From Zea mays (Eukaryota; Streptophyta; Magnoliopsida; Poales; Poaceae), in assembly GCF_902167145.1 (NCBI RefSeq), contig NC_050097.1, forward strand, positions 142,625,982-142,689,981: a DNA stretch of 64,000 nt, written 5' to 3'. The number at the start of each line of letters is the position of its first letter. Positions within the stretch are counted from its first letter, which is position 1. This document shows, one piece after another, positions 1 through 11,846 of the stretch. The notes beneath the pieces are model-generated. The model saw nothing but the letters and a program-made list of their open reading frames with translations. It ran no database searches and was not told the DNA's origin. The position numbers and the translations under genes are program-made.

Positions 1-1028
1 GGTCACATGCCTCATCATGGGTAAGCTTTGCCTCGGGAAGACCAATACCAGAAAGGCCAACACGCAATGGGAGTGGAGAGATGGCGAGAGTAGCGTGTGC
101 CCTCCGTGGCAAGAGGCTGGACGGTGGTGTATCTGTGCTCTCGGTTGGCGTGAACCCGATCTGGTCTTGAGAAACCTAGTGGCGAGTTGACATATGCAAG
201 GGTTAAGTGCTACATATGTCGTGTGATTGGAGATCCCCAGCTGGGTATTAATCGATTCGGATCGCCGTTACTTCTCAGACATGAAGACTTGGTCACTGAC
301 TTACACGTAGCAATCCAGTAAATTAAAAAGGGATGATAAAAGATGGCTAGTGTAGGCCAAGTGCTTGAACTAGAGTAGAAAGAACTCTAGATTTAGGTAA
401 TGACTTAAACTGACAATAAAACTGGATTTTTATGGATCCACTGTTAGTAAGCATTTTTGCAAACAGAGTCTTTGAATCTTGAATAGCCTTACCTTGACTC
501 CCTCAAGCCAGCATATCCTTGAGAGTCTTTTCTTTTGTCGGGTAAGACTTGCGAAAGTACACTCTGTACTCAGGATTTTCGAACCCATGTTGTTGTAGGT
601 GAGGAAACAATAGACTTTTGCTGTTTTTGTTCAATGGTGGTACCCAAGGAAGAGCCCCAACAGTGAAGTGGTCGCGGGAGGATATTGGCCTCCCACTTTA
701 AAAACAATAAACTTGTGTGCGGGAGGGTGTTTTGCCTCCCTGGTATGTAATAATAATACTTTATGCACTCGTAATACTCTGGTATTGTAATAATAATACT
801 CTCTATATGTTTTATGAATGTAAATTAAGTTATTGTAATCTGCTTCTGCTTATTCTTTTCTCAGATGTGATGTAATATCTGCGTGACGGGTGAAGCACTC
901 TTGGGCGAAATGATGAGGATACAATTACCGAACTTGTCAAGTAATTATGTGCATCTACAGGGTTGTTCAAGGTCCTTAGGACAAGGACAACTGTAGGTGG
1001 GCCTAATACCTTGGGAGGTTCTGTCATA
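1..1028 (+). repeat. E1 5' LTR, 3'-terminal part (R/U5)
   Basis: Matches about 60066-61093 almost base for base. It ends GTCATA where the partner ends GTCACA, so the terminal CA has mutated to TA. It contains splice-donor-like sites (GGTAAG near 550, AGGTGAG near 598) that also occur at the matching places in the E7 LTR. No gene lies in this stretch; the short minus-strand ORF at 830-1090 is a chance ORF. Confidence 0.9.
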
Positions 1029-1030
1029 GC

Positions 1031-1042
1031 TGTTATCGGAGC
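1031..1042 (+). other. E1 primer-binding site (initiator Met tRNA), one base altered
   Basis: TGTTATCGGAGC starts two bases after the LTR end. It corresponds to TGGTATCGGAGC in E7 and TGGTATCAGAGG in E3, the usual plant initiator-Met tRNA primer site. The third base is changed from G to T. Confidence 0.8.
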
Positions 1043-1278
1043 GAAGCCCATCTCTTCAGATATTACATAGTACTTCAAAAGAATTTTCAAATACTTATCT
1101 AGAAATATTCTTTCATTCTTACCTTACCACTTTCTGGTAGTCCCTTATCTTGTAGAATTATGTAACAGAGTCCAATATATAGGAAGTTGGGGATCAACGA
1201 AGGTTGATTCCATACTTATTAAAATATACATGCATCATGTTAAGAATATACTAATAAATCTTCCCCTCTTATGGAGAC

Positions 1279-1854
1279 ATGGCGCGTACAAGGAAAACAA
1301 CACGCAAATCTACTAGACCTTTTAGCGTGCCTCGTCATCAGCTAGCCCCTAGACATGAAGGGAGTAGTAGTGGCAGCAATGACCCAATTGGAGACCTAGA
1401 AGCCAGGGTGGAGCAACTCCGGTCAGAACTACGCCACAGAAACAGGGCACGAGAGCAGGACAACCAGCGTATAGCTGAATTGTCAGCTGACATCAGGCGC
1501 TTGCAATATGAGATTTCAGAATGGGACTCGGCCATTGATTGGGCCATCAACTCGCGTTCGATCGCATGGGACCGTGAAGCAAAGGCTCGAGCTTGTAAGG
1601 CAGAGCTTAGTGCGGCCCTCGACAGCCTGCAAGGGTACTGTAATACTTTACATGAAGAAGTACATGTATTGTATGCTCGACTGCACTCGAATGTGCCTTC
1701 TGACGTTGCTGCAATGGGATCCGGACCATCGGGAATAGCAAATGAAGGACCTGAACGGGAGTTGGACCTTTTTAGGCCCCCTCCTTCCATGAACCTTGCT
1801 GACGAACGGTCTCCTGCAGCAGGAAATGAAGGAACCAAGGATGACGAAGACTAG
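1279..1854 (+). CDS. orf0 of E1: coiled-coil protein upstream of gag
   Basis: An open 191-residue frame begins at ATG 1279, directly after the leader, and ends 147 bp before gag. The N-terminus is basic and serine-rich (MARTRKTTRKSTRPF). Residues about 38-125 are charged and heptad-like, predicting a coiled coil, and end in a conserved stretch (YCNTLHEEVHVLY). The tail is acidic. The E7 protein at 43877-44461 (195 aa) is clearly homologous along its whole length, and both are uninterrupted, so the frame is probably under selection. Some grass gypsy elements are known to carry an extra ORF ahead of gag; no enzymatic domain is visible. Its role (packaging, targeting, or a translated leader) is unknown. 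It could alternatively be removed as an intron in gag mRNA, because a CAG directly precedes the gag ATG. Confidence 0.75.
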   Translation: MARTRKTTRKSTRPFSVPRHQLAPRHEGSSSGSNDPIGDLEARVEQLRSELRHRNRAREQDNQRIAELSADIRRLQYEISEWDSAIDWAINSRSIAWDREAKARACKAELSAALDSLQGYCNTLHEEVHVLYARLHSNVPSDVAAMGSGPSGIANEGPERELDLFRPPPSMNLADERSPAAGNEGTKDDED

Positions 1855-2001
1855 AATAGTATAGTTTAGATGTTATACTTATGTAAAATAAGTAATGAAG
1901 TCAAGTTGTACAATGGAGTATGTATAATTATTACATTTTGGTAATGTAATATGATGGTGTATGCTGACATGTTATATTTTCCAAATGTTTCTTTGCCTCA
2001 G

Positions 2002-2097
2002 ATGCCATCACAGACTCGTGCACATGATGGTGCGGGGACTTCCCGTGGTAGGGAGGATACTCCTAACCCGCCACTAGTACCACCGACTTTGGCCGAG
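2002..2097 (+). pseudogene. gag: E1 gag, N-terminal fragment, cut by E3
   Basis: Reading starts at ATG 2002 directly after a pyrimidine-rich tract ending in CAG, as in E7. The peptide (MPSQTRAHDGAGTSRGREDT and on to the PPTLAE region) matches the first ~32 residues of E7 gag. It is broken after CCGAG at 2097, where E3 begins, and resumes in frame at 9924. Confidence 0.85.
2093..2097. repeat. Target-site duplication of E3, left copy (CCGAG)
   Basis: CCGAG stands just before the E3 LTR start TGTCACACCC and is repeated at 9924-9928 directly after the E3 end. Confidence 0.95.
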
Positions 2098-5000
2098 TGT
2101 CACACCCGGATTTCAGGGGCACCAAGACCCGGGCGCGAACATAAACACCAGGTGTGCTGGGACCAAGTCTCACACATATGATGCATAGTGGCACAGGATC
2201 GAATGTCACATCTTTACTATATATAACAGGAGTTCTGTACAAAAATAATTAAATAATTACATCATATGAGGAAACGATCCAGCAACCCAAAGTTGACTGG
2301 GAGACGACGGCCTAGACCACTCACGAACTCATCGCAGCATCCTCCAAGCGCCTCATCCTGCGGTACCTGTTCTTGACCTGTGGGGGGGGTGTGAGACAGC
2401 AAGAGTGAGCTCACATACGTTCATCGCTCAACAAGTTGTGGGGAATAATGTGCATGAACTCGCCAAAGGTGGGAGCTCACGTGAAGTGTAAGGCTTACCA
2501 AAGAGGATGGTTAGAGCTGAGCATTGCTTTTAAAGTTGGTCAAAATTTTATTAGAAATTACTAAGTATAAGTAAATACCAACCCAAATTAAGTAGTAGAA
2601 CAGAAGTAACATCATCACCTGCGATGCAATGCATATGACAAAATTGAATTTAAGTTCCATAAATTAATCATCAGAGAGTCCTGAGCTGCTCATGACCGTG
2701 AGCTCGGCTAGTATACCAGTTTTACACTCTGCAGAGGTGGTACCCTTTACCCACAAGTCATGTTACCCATCTGCCAAGGGATCGCGACTTCCCATACACC
2801 TCTACCGAGGAGGCGAGGCAGGGTAACACTACGAGGCCTTTACAAAGTTCCACTAGCTTCAGAAAACCCGCTACAGTTTATAGGAAGCTCCAATGCAGGA
2901 ATCCCTTGTAGGACCGCCATCGCAGCAAAATCCTCCCGAGGGCCTCCCTACACTGACCACTCCCCTACTGCCCTTGCCCCTTTCGGGTAAGGTAGTCCTC
3001 CACTAGCTTTCCTAATTAGTCAGCCAAGGGCGTCCCATTAAACCCTTGTGGTGGCACGTGGTTCTCAAGTTAAGCTCTATGTTCCAATTAACATTTAATG
3101 ATCTTGTCATGAACATAAATAGAATAACAACATAATTGGAACATAGATGTAATGAAATATTAACCCAAACCATATAAAGCAGTAGCAGAACTACCCAAGT
3201 GATTCAGGGGTAAACAAGGTATTCAGGATGAACAAACTAGGGTGACCTATTGGGTCCCATCAAAATTAACCTATGCAGATCATTATGATTAATCAGAACA
3301 TGAGTAGGTAAAAGAAGTGATCAAGGGCACAACTTGCCTGAGACTTGAGATTCCAGGTACCAGTCGTAGCAATTCAAGCAAACATGGTATAGGCAAAATT
3401 AACATTACACCAAACATAAGAACAAAATACACATTAATAATATACACATTAAAATAAGATCATAGGAACAGGAATCATTAATTTTGGAGTTATAGATTTG
3501 AAGTTATGAATTTTCAAAGGTTTTATGTGTTTAAAATGGATTAAGTGAGAGATTAAATTCCTAATTGTTTTTATGACAAAACAGAGGCTCTAGGTGGTAG
3601 AGAATAAAATTACAAAATTTTAGAAAGTGGAATGGATTAATTTGGACTAAAAATGGATTTTCTATGATTTAAACAAGTTCTAGCATTTATTTATCTATTA
3701 AAAATCCATTTATAAACTATTTTCTTTGTTTTATAATACTCTGGACTGGGCCTCAATTATTGCAAAGCGCAGGGGGCTCTGCGCAATGTTTCCTAGACTC
3801 AAAGAACAGCACCCGGGGACTGCGGGTTGTTTTTAAATAAACAGAGGGGCTCTTTAGCAATATGGGCACGACGAAAGGGTATCTGTGAATCTGAGCCGTT
3901 GGATCCAACTCTAAGGGCCACGATTAGATCCACATAAGTCTGAACCGGTACGCGTTAACGGCCGCAAGATCGGAGATCGACGGCCACAGATTAATGGAAC
4001 ACGATCTGTTTGGATCCGCAGGATACCGATCCGACGGCACAGATCCAATCACCTAAAGCGGTACGCCTAGCTAATCTGGGCCGCCAGCAGTCAGATCAAC
4101 GGTCGGGATCTAAACACCGAAGAGGTATGCCCCGATCTAATCTCCATCGTTTATTTCGTGATCGACGGCCACAGGCCCTTCTTCTTCCCTCGACCAAACG
4201 CACGGCGGCGCCGCCCCGCACGCTCGGCGGAGCACGCCGGCGAGGATGCAATCGGCCGTTCCCGAGCGCCATATACAAATTGGACCGAGCTACACGTTGA
4301 GAAGGAAGAGACGAGCACGGTGTACGGGTCCATACCGAGAATCGCACCGTGAAGCGCCCTGGCCACGGAGAGTTGCGGCCGCGAGCAGATGCTCCACGAC
4401 GGTGAGAAATCGCCGCGCCGCCAAGGCTTCCCGAGCACCAAATCCTTCACGCACGCGATCTTCACCTCCCAGTGAACCCTTCCGCCCAGTTGCCCGACAC
4501 CAAGCGCTGGTAGTGGGGAGGGGGCGTAGCGGCGGCGCTCGGCTCGATTCCTCCCAATGCTGCGCTCACGGTAGAGGACCATGAAGAAGGGGGAATCGAC
4601 GGGTACATTTATAGCGCAGGGAAAGGAGTCCGCGTCGAGGACAATCGGTTGGCGGGGAAGGGAGGACCCCGAGATTCCCGGCGACGACCATGGCGGGATT
4701 GCGCTTCTCCGTCGCGGGCTCGGTTCCGAGGTGAACGGTCGAGCTGACAACGCGGGTCCCACGAACAGAGGAAGCAAGGATGCGGCAGTGGAAGCGGCTG
4801 ACGAGACGGGCCCGCAAGGCAGTGAGCGCGCGCAGTTATCGCATGAAGCCACCGACTGATGGGCCCCGCTGGTCAGTTGCAGTGGGGGGCGTTGCGCCTG
4901 CGGGAGCGAAGTTGGGCCGCGCGCAGGGGAAGGAAAGGAGGTGGGCCGAGCAGGGGGAATTCGGCCCAAGGTGAGTTTTTCCCTTTTTATTTTCTTTTTC

Positions 5001-5414
5001 TTTTATAATTTCTGTTTTATTTCCAAATCAAAACTCAAACTAGATTCAAATTATGGTTTTTAATTTCCAGATTTCAAACATCAAATCAAATTCTAATTAT
5101 TCTATTACTTGTACTGAAATTATTTATTTATTATTCTCCATATTGTGTAAAAGAATAACTTTATTAAAATTTCCTTTCTCCCCTATGTTTTATATTTTCT
5201 TTTGAGGTCAATTCAAATTATGTTTCCTTGATTCAAATAAGATGCATCACATAACATCAGTATGGGGTGCACTTTTCTTTATTTGTTCATTTGTTATTTG
5301 CATAATTTAATGTCATTAGCTGAGTATAAAAAGGAAATCAAGGAATCCCCGAAACATCCACTTATATATTCACTTATTTATCCATTTTTTTTCTACCAAT
5401 TTTTGGGCTTTACA
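2098..5414 (-). repeat. E3 left LTR (3' LTR of the minus-strand element)
   Basis: 3317 bp from TGTCACACCC to GGCTTTACA. It differs from the right LTR mainly by lacking 34 bp after GGTACCAG near 3360. The outer thirds are AT-rich and the part at about 3830-4980 is strongly GC-rich. Overlapping long ORFs in all frames of that GC-rich part are treated as composition artefacts. Confidence 0.93.
4607..4614 (-). promoter_or_regulatory. TATA box in E3 left LTR
   Basis: CTATAAAT on the minus strand inside the GC-rich part of the LTR, in the orientation needed to transcribe E3. The same site is at 9116-9123 in the right LTR. Transcription would be expected to start 25-35 bp downstream, near 4575. Confidence 0.6.
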
Positions 5415-5428
5415 AATCCTACCCCCTT
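5415..5428 (-). other. E3 polypurine tract
   Basis: On the minus strand AAGGGGGTAGGATT directly precedes the 3' LTR. Just upstream lies a partly palindromic CTCGAGGACGAGATT block shared in form with E4 and E7. Confidence 0.85.
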
Positions 5429-6557
5429 AAAAATAATCTCGTCCTCGAGATTAGTAAGCAGAAGGGTTATACCGAGGTTGGTTTGTAATTGAGATTGTAG
5501 TTTCTAATGGATTCAAAAATTAAGAGTCTCTCTCTTTCTCTTTTTAAAATACTATTTAGCAAGTACTTAGAAATGCATGGGTATCTTCTATGTTTAGACA
5601 CACAGGTAAGAAGAGAGATGGTCAGAGTGAGGTTAGCTGATGGTAAGAAGAACTTGGTAAGGGAAGACTCCGTCCAAGGTGGTAAATTTGAATCATCTCG
5701 AGATCTGATTTGACTCCTATTCTTCCATGTCGAGGTTGATCTCCTCCTTCTTGCTCTTTGGTGTCTCCATCCGGGTTTGGGACAGGAGGTTAAGATAGAT
5801 CTATTATGTAGGTCAAGTTGTTGGGTATGGCCGAGTTGATCTAGGATCTCAAACTTGTTTATAGGAGCAGGGTCTAATGTATTTCACCAGGATTAACTAA
5901 CTTCTTAGGTCACTCTCTTTAAATTGGATCATAGTAGATTAGATGGGATCTAGATTAGATCGGTACAACTAGGTTAGACTAGATAATGTCTAATTACTTT
6001 GGATTAGATCATGGTGGTTACTCCAGGATGAGATAAGCAAAGTGGTTAGGATAAGATAAGATAAAATCTTTTAAGATGAGATGAATCTATTAAGGTAAGA
6101 CAATATCTTTTAAGATAAGATGGATCTTATGAAGCTAGATATATTTTAATGGGGGATATTCTTAGTTGATCTAGTTATATTATGATTTCTTTATGCTTTT
6201 ATGCATATGCAGATGCAATTGTGGACATTACTCCACAACTCATCACACTCAATCAAAGATCCAAATCAAACAAGTATCATAAGAACAAGCATTCAAGTTC
6301 ATAGATATCTATAAAAATAGTTTTTTTTTTGTTCCTATGATTAGGTCTCCTATTCCTAAAGGTCACTTTAGGCACAAGATTTCAAAGTGTGAAATCCACA
6401 TTTGTCTTTAGAATGAAAAAAAGATAAGAATAATCAGAGTAAAGCGGAAATAGATGAGAAAAAGATTAAGATAAGTTTAGAAAAGAATCAGAATAAGCAA
6501 AGGTAGGTAAGTATTGGTTGTCCAGTTCTATCTAGGTTTCGTCCTACAGTCAACATT
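5429..6557 (-). other. E3 internal region, non-coding
   Basis: About 1.1 kb without a recognisable gag, protease, RT or integrase. The ORFs present are short and unlike any family I recognise. The part at 5930-6140 is rich in GATAAGAT-like purine repeats with further GATAAG copies near 6425 and 6465. It may hold packaging signals, but nothing shows this directly. Confidence 0.75.
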
Positions 6558-6569
6558 CCTCTGATACCA
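6558..6569 (-). other. E3 primer-binding site (initiator Met tRNA)
   Basis: TGGTATCAGAGG on the minus strand, four bases from the end of the 5' LTR at 6574. It is the common plant initiator-Met tRNA primer site and fixes the element's orientation. Confidence 0.9.
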
Positions 6570-6573
6570 CTTC

Positions 6574-9500
6574 TGTCACACCCGGATTTCAGGGGCACCA
6601 AGACCCGGGCGCGAACATAAACACCAGGTGTGCTGGGACCAAGTCTCACACATATGATGCATAGTGGCACAGGATCGAATGTCACATCTTTACTATATAT
6701 AACAGGAGTTCTGTACAAAAATAATTAAATAATTACATCATATGAGGAAACGATCCAGCAACCCAAAGTTGACTGGGAGACGACGGCCTAGACCACTCAC
6801 GAACTCATCGCAGCATCCTCCAAGCGCCTCATCCTGCGGTACCTGTTCTTGACCTGTGGGGGGGGTGTGAGACAGCAAGAGTGAGCTCACATACGTTCAT
6901 CGCTCAACAAGTTGTGGGGAATAATGTGCATGAACTCGCCAAAGGTGGGAGCTCACGTGAAGTGTAAGGCTTACCAAAGAGGATGGTTAGAGCTGAGCAT
7001 TGCTTTTAAAGTTGGTCAAAATTTTATTAGAAATTACTAAGTATAAGTAAATACCAACCCAAATTAAGTAGTAGAACAGAAGTAACATCATCACCTGCGA
7101 TGCAATGCATATGACAAAATTGAATTTAAGTTCCATAAATTAATCATCAGAGAGTCCTGAGCTGCTCATGACCGTGAGCTCGGCTAGTATACCAGTTTTA
7201 CACTCTGCAGAGGTGGTACCCTTTACCCACAAGTCATGTTACCCATCTGCCAAGGGATCGCGACTTCCCATACACCTCTACCGAGGAGGCGAGGCAGGGT
7301 AACACTACGAGGCCTTTACAAAGTTCCACTAGCTTCAGAAAACCCGCTACAGTTTATAGGAAGCTCCAATGCAGGAATCCCTTGCAGGACCGCCATCGCA
7401 GCAAAATCCTCCCGAGGGCCTCCCTACACTGACCACTCCCCTACTGCCCTTGCCCCTTTCGGGTAAGGTAGTCCTCCACTAGCTTTCCTAATTAGTCAGC
7501 CAAGGGCGTCCCATTAAACCCTTGTGGTGGCACGTGGTTCTCAAGTTAAGCTCTATGTTCCAATTAACATTTAATGATCTTGTCATGAACATAAATAGAA
7601 TAACAACATAATTGGAACATAGATGTAATGAAATATTAACCCAAACCATATAAAGCGGTAGCAGAACTACCCAAGTGATTCAGGGGTAAACAAGGTATTC
7701 AGGATGAACAAACTAGGGTGACCTATTGGGTCCCATCAAAATTAACCTATGCAGATCATTATGATTAATCAGAACATGAGTAGGTAAAAGAAGTGATCAA
7801 GGGCACAACTTGCCTGAGACTTGAGATTCCAGGTACCAGGATGATCTTCAGATTCTCGTGACCTCACTGCTAGTCGTAGCAATTCAAGCAAACATGGTAT
7901 AGGCAAAATTAACATTACACCAAACATAAGAACAAAATACACATTAATAATATACACATCAAAATAAGATCATAGGAACAGGAATCATTAATTTTGGAGT
8001 TATAGATTTGAAGTTATGAATTTTCAAAGGTTTTATGTGTTTAAAATGGATTAAGTGAGAGATTAAATTCCTAATTGTTTTTATGACAAAACAGAGGCTC
8101 TAGGTGGTAGAGAATAAAATTACAAAATTTTAGAAAGTGGAATGGATTAATTTGGACTAAAATGGATTTTCTATGATTTAAACAAGTTCTAGCATTTATT
8201 TATCTATTAAAAATCCATTTATAAACTATTTTCTTTGTTTTATAATACTCTGGACTGGGCCTCAATTATTGCAAAGCGCAGGGGGCTCTGCGCAATGTTT
8301 CCTAGACTCAAAGAACAGCACCCGGGGACTGCGGGTTGTTTTTAAATAAACAGAGGGGCTCTTTAGCAATATGGGCACGACGAAAGGGTATCGGTGAATC
8401 TGAGCCGTTGGATCCAACTCTAAGGGCCACGATTAGATCCACATAAGTCTGAACCGGTACGCGTTAACGGCCGCAAGATCGGAGATCGACGGCCACAGAT
8501 TAATGGAACACGATCTGTTTGGATCCGCAGGATACCGATCCGACGGCACAGATCCAATCACCTAAAGCGGTACGCCTAGCTAATCTGGGCCGCCAGCAGT
8601 CAGATCAACGGTCGGGATCTAAACACCGAAGAGGTATGCCCCGATCTAATCTCCATCGTTTATTTCGCGATCGACGGCCACAGGCCCTTCTTCTTCCCTC
8701 GACCAAACGCTCGGCGGCGCCGCCCCGCACGCTCGGCGGAGCACGCCGGCGAGGATGCAATCGGCCGTTCCCGAGCGCCATATACAAATTGGACCGAGCT
8801 ACACGTTGAGAAGGAAGAGACGAGCACGGTGTACGGGTCCATACCGAGAATCGCACCGTGAAGCGCCCTGGCCACGGAGAGTTGCGGCCGCGAGCAGATG
8901 CTCCACGACGGTGAGAAATCGCCGCGCCGCCAAGGCTTCCCGAGCACCAAATCCTTCACGCACGCGATCTTCACCTCCCAGTGAACCCTTCCGCCCAGTT
9001 GCCCGACACCAAGCGCTGGTAGTGGGGAGGGGGCGTAGCGGCGGCGCTCGGCTCGATTCCTCCCAATGCTGCGCTCACGGTAGAGGACCATGAAGAAGGG
9101 GGAATCGACGGGTACATTTATAGCGCAGGGAAAGGAGTCCGCGTCGAGGACAATCGGTTGGCGGGGAAGGGAGGACCCCGAGATTCCCGGCGACGACCAT
9201 GGCGGGATTGCGCTTCTCCGTCGCGGGCTCGGTTCCGAGGTGAACGGTCGAGCTGACAACGCGGGTCCCACGAACAGAGGAAGCAAGGATGCGGCAGTGG
9301 AAGCGGCTGACGAGACGGGCCCGCAAGGCAGTGAGCGCGCGCAGTTATCGCATGAAGCCACCGACTGATGGGCCCCGCTGGTCAGTTGCAGTGGGGGGCG
9401 TTGCGCCTGCGGGAGCGAAGTTGGGCCGCGCGCAGGGGAAGGAAAGGAGGTGGGCCGAGCAGGGGGAATTCGGCCCAAGGTGAGTTTTTCCCTTTTTATT

Positions 9501-9923
9501 TTCTTTTTCTTTTATAATTTCTGTTTTATTTCCAAATCAAAACTCAAACTAGATTCAAATTATGGTTTTTAATTTCCAGATTTCAAACATCAAATCAAAT
9601 TCTAATTATTCTATTACTTGTACTGAAATTATTTATTTATTATTCTCCATATTGTGTAAAAGAATAACTTTATTAAAATTTCCTTTCTCCCCTATGTTTT
9701 ATATTTTCTTTTGAGGTCAATTCAAATTATGTTTCCTTGATTCAAATAAGATGCATCACATAACATCAGTATGGGGTGCACTTTTCTTTATTTGTTCATT
9801 TGTTATTTGCATAATTTAATGTCATTAGCTGAGTATAAAAAGGAAATCAAGGAATCCCCGAAACATCCACTTATATATTCACTTATTTATCCATTTTTTT
9901 TCTACCAATTTTTGGGCTTTACA
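6574..9923 (-). repeat. E3 right LTR (5' LTR of the minus-strand element)
   Basis: 3350 bp, nearly identical to 2098-5414. It holds the additional 34 bp at about 7839-7872. A TATA box lies at 9116-9123 on the minus strand. Confidence 0.93.
9116..9123 (-). promoter_or_regulatory. TATA box in E3 5' LTR
   Basis: CTATAAAT on the minus strand. This is the copy that would drive the E3 genomic transcript toward lower coordinates. Confidence 0.6.
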
Positions 9924-9928
9924 CCGAG
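9924..9928. repeat. Target-site duplication of E3, right copy (CCGAG)
   Basis: Second copy of CCGAG. The E1 gag frame resumes through it. Confidence 0.95.
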
Positions 9929-10515
9929 GCTATCGCTGCACTGGTCAATGCCACTATGGATAATACGCGCTTCTTGCGCGAAATGGCGGGCAATCAGTTC
10001 CAACCGCATGGTGGGAGGACTCCTCCTCAAGGACCTCGTGAAACTACATACTTGGAATTTTCTGAGACTCGGCCCCCGCTCTTTATTAAAGCAGAAGAAC
10101 CTCTAGAAGCCGATGAGTGGGTAAGAGTGATGGAACATAAATTTGGGTTTATTCGTTGTACGGAGACGCAAAAGCCATTGTTTGCCACACAACAGCTGAG
10201 AGGGCCTGCCAATACTTGGTGGGCAAATTTTGTAGCAATTCAACCGGCTGGACATCAGATCACGTGGGAGGAATTCAAGTTAGCATTTCGAGACCATTAT
10301 GTTCCTGAGGAAGTGCTCCATATGAAACAAGAAGAGTTCATCCGGTTAAAGCAAGGGGGAGATACTGTAATGCAGTATCTCAATAAGTTCAACCATCTCT
10401 CCCAGTATGCCATTGACCAAGTGAATACAGATCTGAAGAAAAAGAATTGTTTTATGAGGGGACTCAATGACAGGCTTCAGTAGAAAATGGCAACCTGCTT
10501 GGACCTTACTTACAG

Positions 10516-10979
10516 TAGGGCTGTCAGTACGGCACTAGCAGTAGAAGCAAAAAATGCAGGACATGGAAAATCAAAGGGGTTTGGATGTGAAAGGTCAAAT
10601 CAAGGGCCTGAGAAAAGAACCAGGTTGGTGATTCGACCTTTTAATCAAAATCGTTCTTCGCCTCGCCCACCTTCATATCCATTCAAGCAGCCTGTTTTTA
10701 TTCGTCCCACTACTGCCCTTGCTCCTACCAATCAGTTGAGTGCCCCATAGGGCTGTCAGTACGGCACTGGTAGTAGAAGCCAAAAATGTAGGACATGGAA
10801 AATCAAAAGGGTTTGGAGGTGAAAGGTCAAATCAAGGGCCTGAGAAAAGAACCAGGTTGGTGATTCAACCTTTTAATCAAAATCGTTCTTCGCCTCGCCC
10901 ACCTTCATATCCATTCAAGCAGCCTGTTTTTATTCGTCCCACTACTGCCCCTGCTCCTACCAATTAGCTGAGTGCCCCT
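10516..10979 (+). repeat. 232-bp tandem duplication inside E1 gag
   Basis: The block beginning TAGGGCTGTCAGTACGGCAC at 10516 is repeated from 10748. The copies differ at roughly nine sites. The unit is not a multiple of three, so it disrupts the reading frame before the zinc knuckle. Confidence 0.9.
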
Positions 10980-11846
10980 GGTACTCGTTTCCCTGCTCTT
11001 CCTAGTTCTTCCACTGGTTGCTTCAATTGTGGAAAGTCCGGACACTTCATCAAGGACTGCTCATACCCGAAGCAAAATAAAACCAATTTCTAATAGAACT
11101 CTGGGAACTCCAACCAAGGAAAGGGGAACACGGCTAATACTTCAATTGGCAAGAACTTCAAAAAAACTAGATGGATTTATTATACCCAAGTGGCTACAAC
11201 ACCAGAGGGCGAGCCGGTAATGATGGGTACGTTCCTTGTTGCTAATTACCCAGCAGTTATTCTCTTCGATTCTGGTGCATCACATACGTTCATACGCAAG
11301 AATTTTGTGGAAAAGCATTGCATTCCTTGCACTGAATCAAGGGAAGGATTTATTATCCACTCACCTGGGGGACGGATATTTATTAAGGAAGTAGCTTTCC
11401 ACATACTAGTAACATTGGCCGGGCGGGAATTTCCTACCAATATGATTGTATTAAAGGGACAAGACATAGATGTAATCCTGGGCATGAATTGGTTAGCCAA
11501 GCATAAAGCCATCATCAATACAGACTTAAGGACCATCAAATTAAGCTATGGTCATGAAGAGATTCAACTGTCTATCCCTGTAGCTATCCTAGTCAAACCA
11601 TCTGGGCAAGTTTATGAAGCTATCATACCAGAAATCCAGGATATTCTGGTGGTGTGTGAATTCCCGGATGTCTTTCCTGAAGACCTGCCTGGGTTGCCTC
11701 CTGAAAGGGATGTGGAATTCGTGATTGAACTAAAGCCCGGTACGACTCCTATTTCTAGAAGGTCGTACCGAATGCCACCTAATGAATTGGCAGAACTCAA
11801 GACTCAACTCCAAGACTTGCTTGAGAAGGGGTTCATTAGGCCTAGT

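Larger units (their letters stand above)
2098..9923 (-). mobile_element. E3: non-coding LTR retrotransposon with 3.3-kb LTRs
   Basis: Bounded by the CCGAG duplication. The LTRs at 2098-5414 and 6574-9923 start TGT and end TTTACA on the plus strand. A primer site on the minus strand abuts the right LTR and a purine tract abuts the left LTR, so the element reads right to left. The internal part is only 1159 bp and holds no ORF related to gag or pol, so it must have been mobilised by proteins from another element. Primer site, purine tract and flanking motif resemble E1, E4 and E7, suggesting a Tekay-type helper. Visible LTR differences are about eight substitutions plus one 34-bp and one 1-bp indel, so insertion was recent. 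Confidence 0.93.

Noticed and set aside
4151..4969. 272-residue minus-strand ORF, repeated at 8660-9478 in the other LTR
   Set aside because: It lies in the GC-rich part of the E3 LTR where several frames on both strands are open, shows no domain, and its duplication only reflects the two LTRs. It also overlaps the TATA box.
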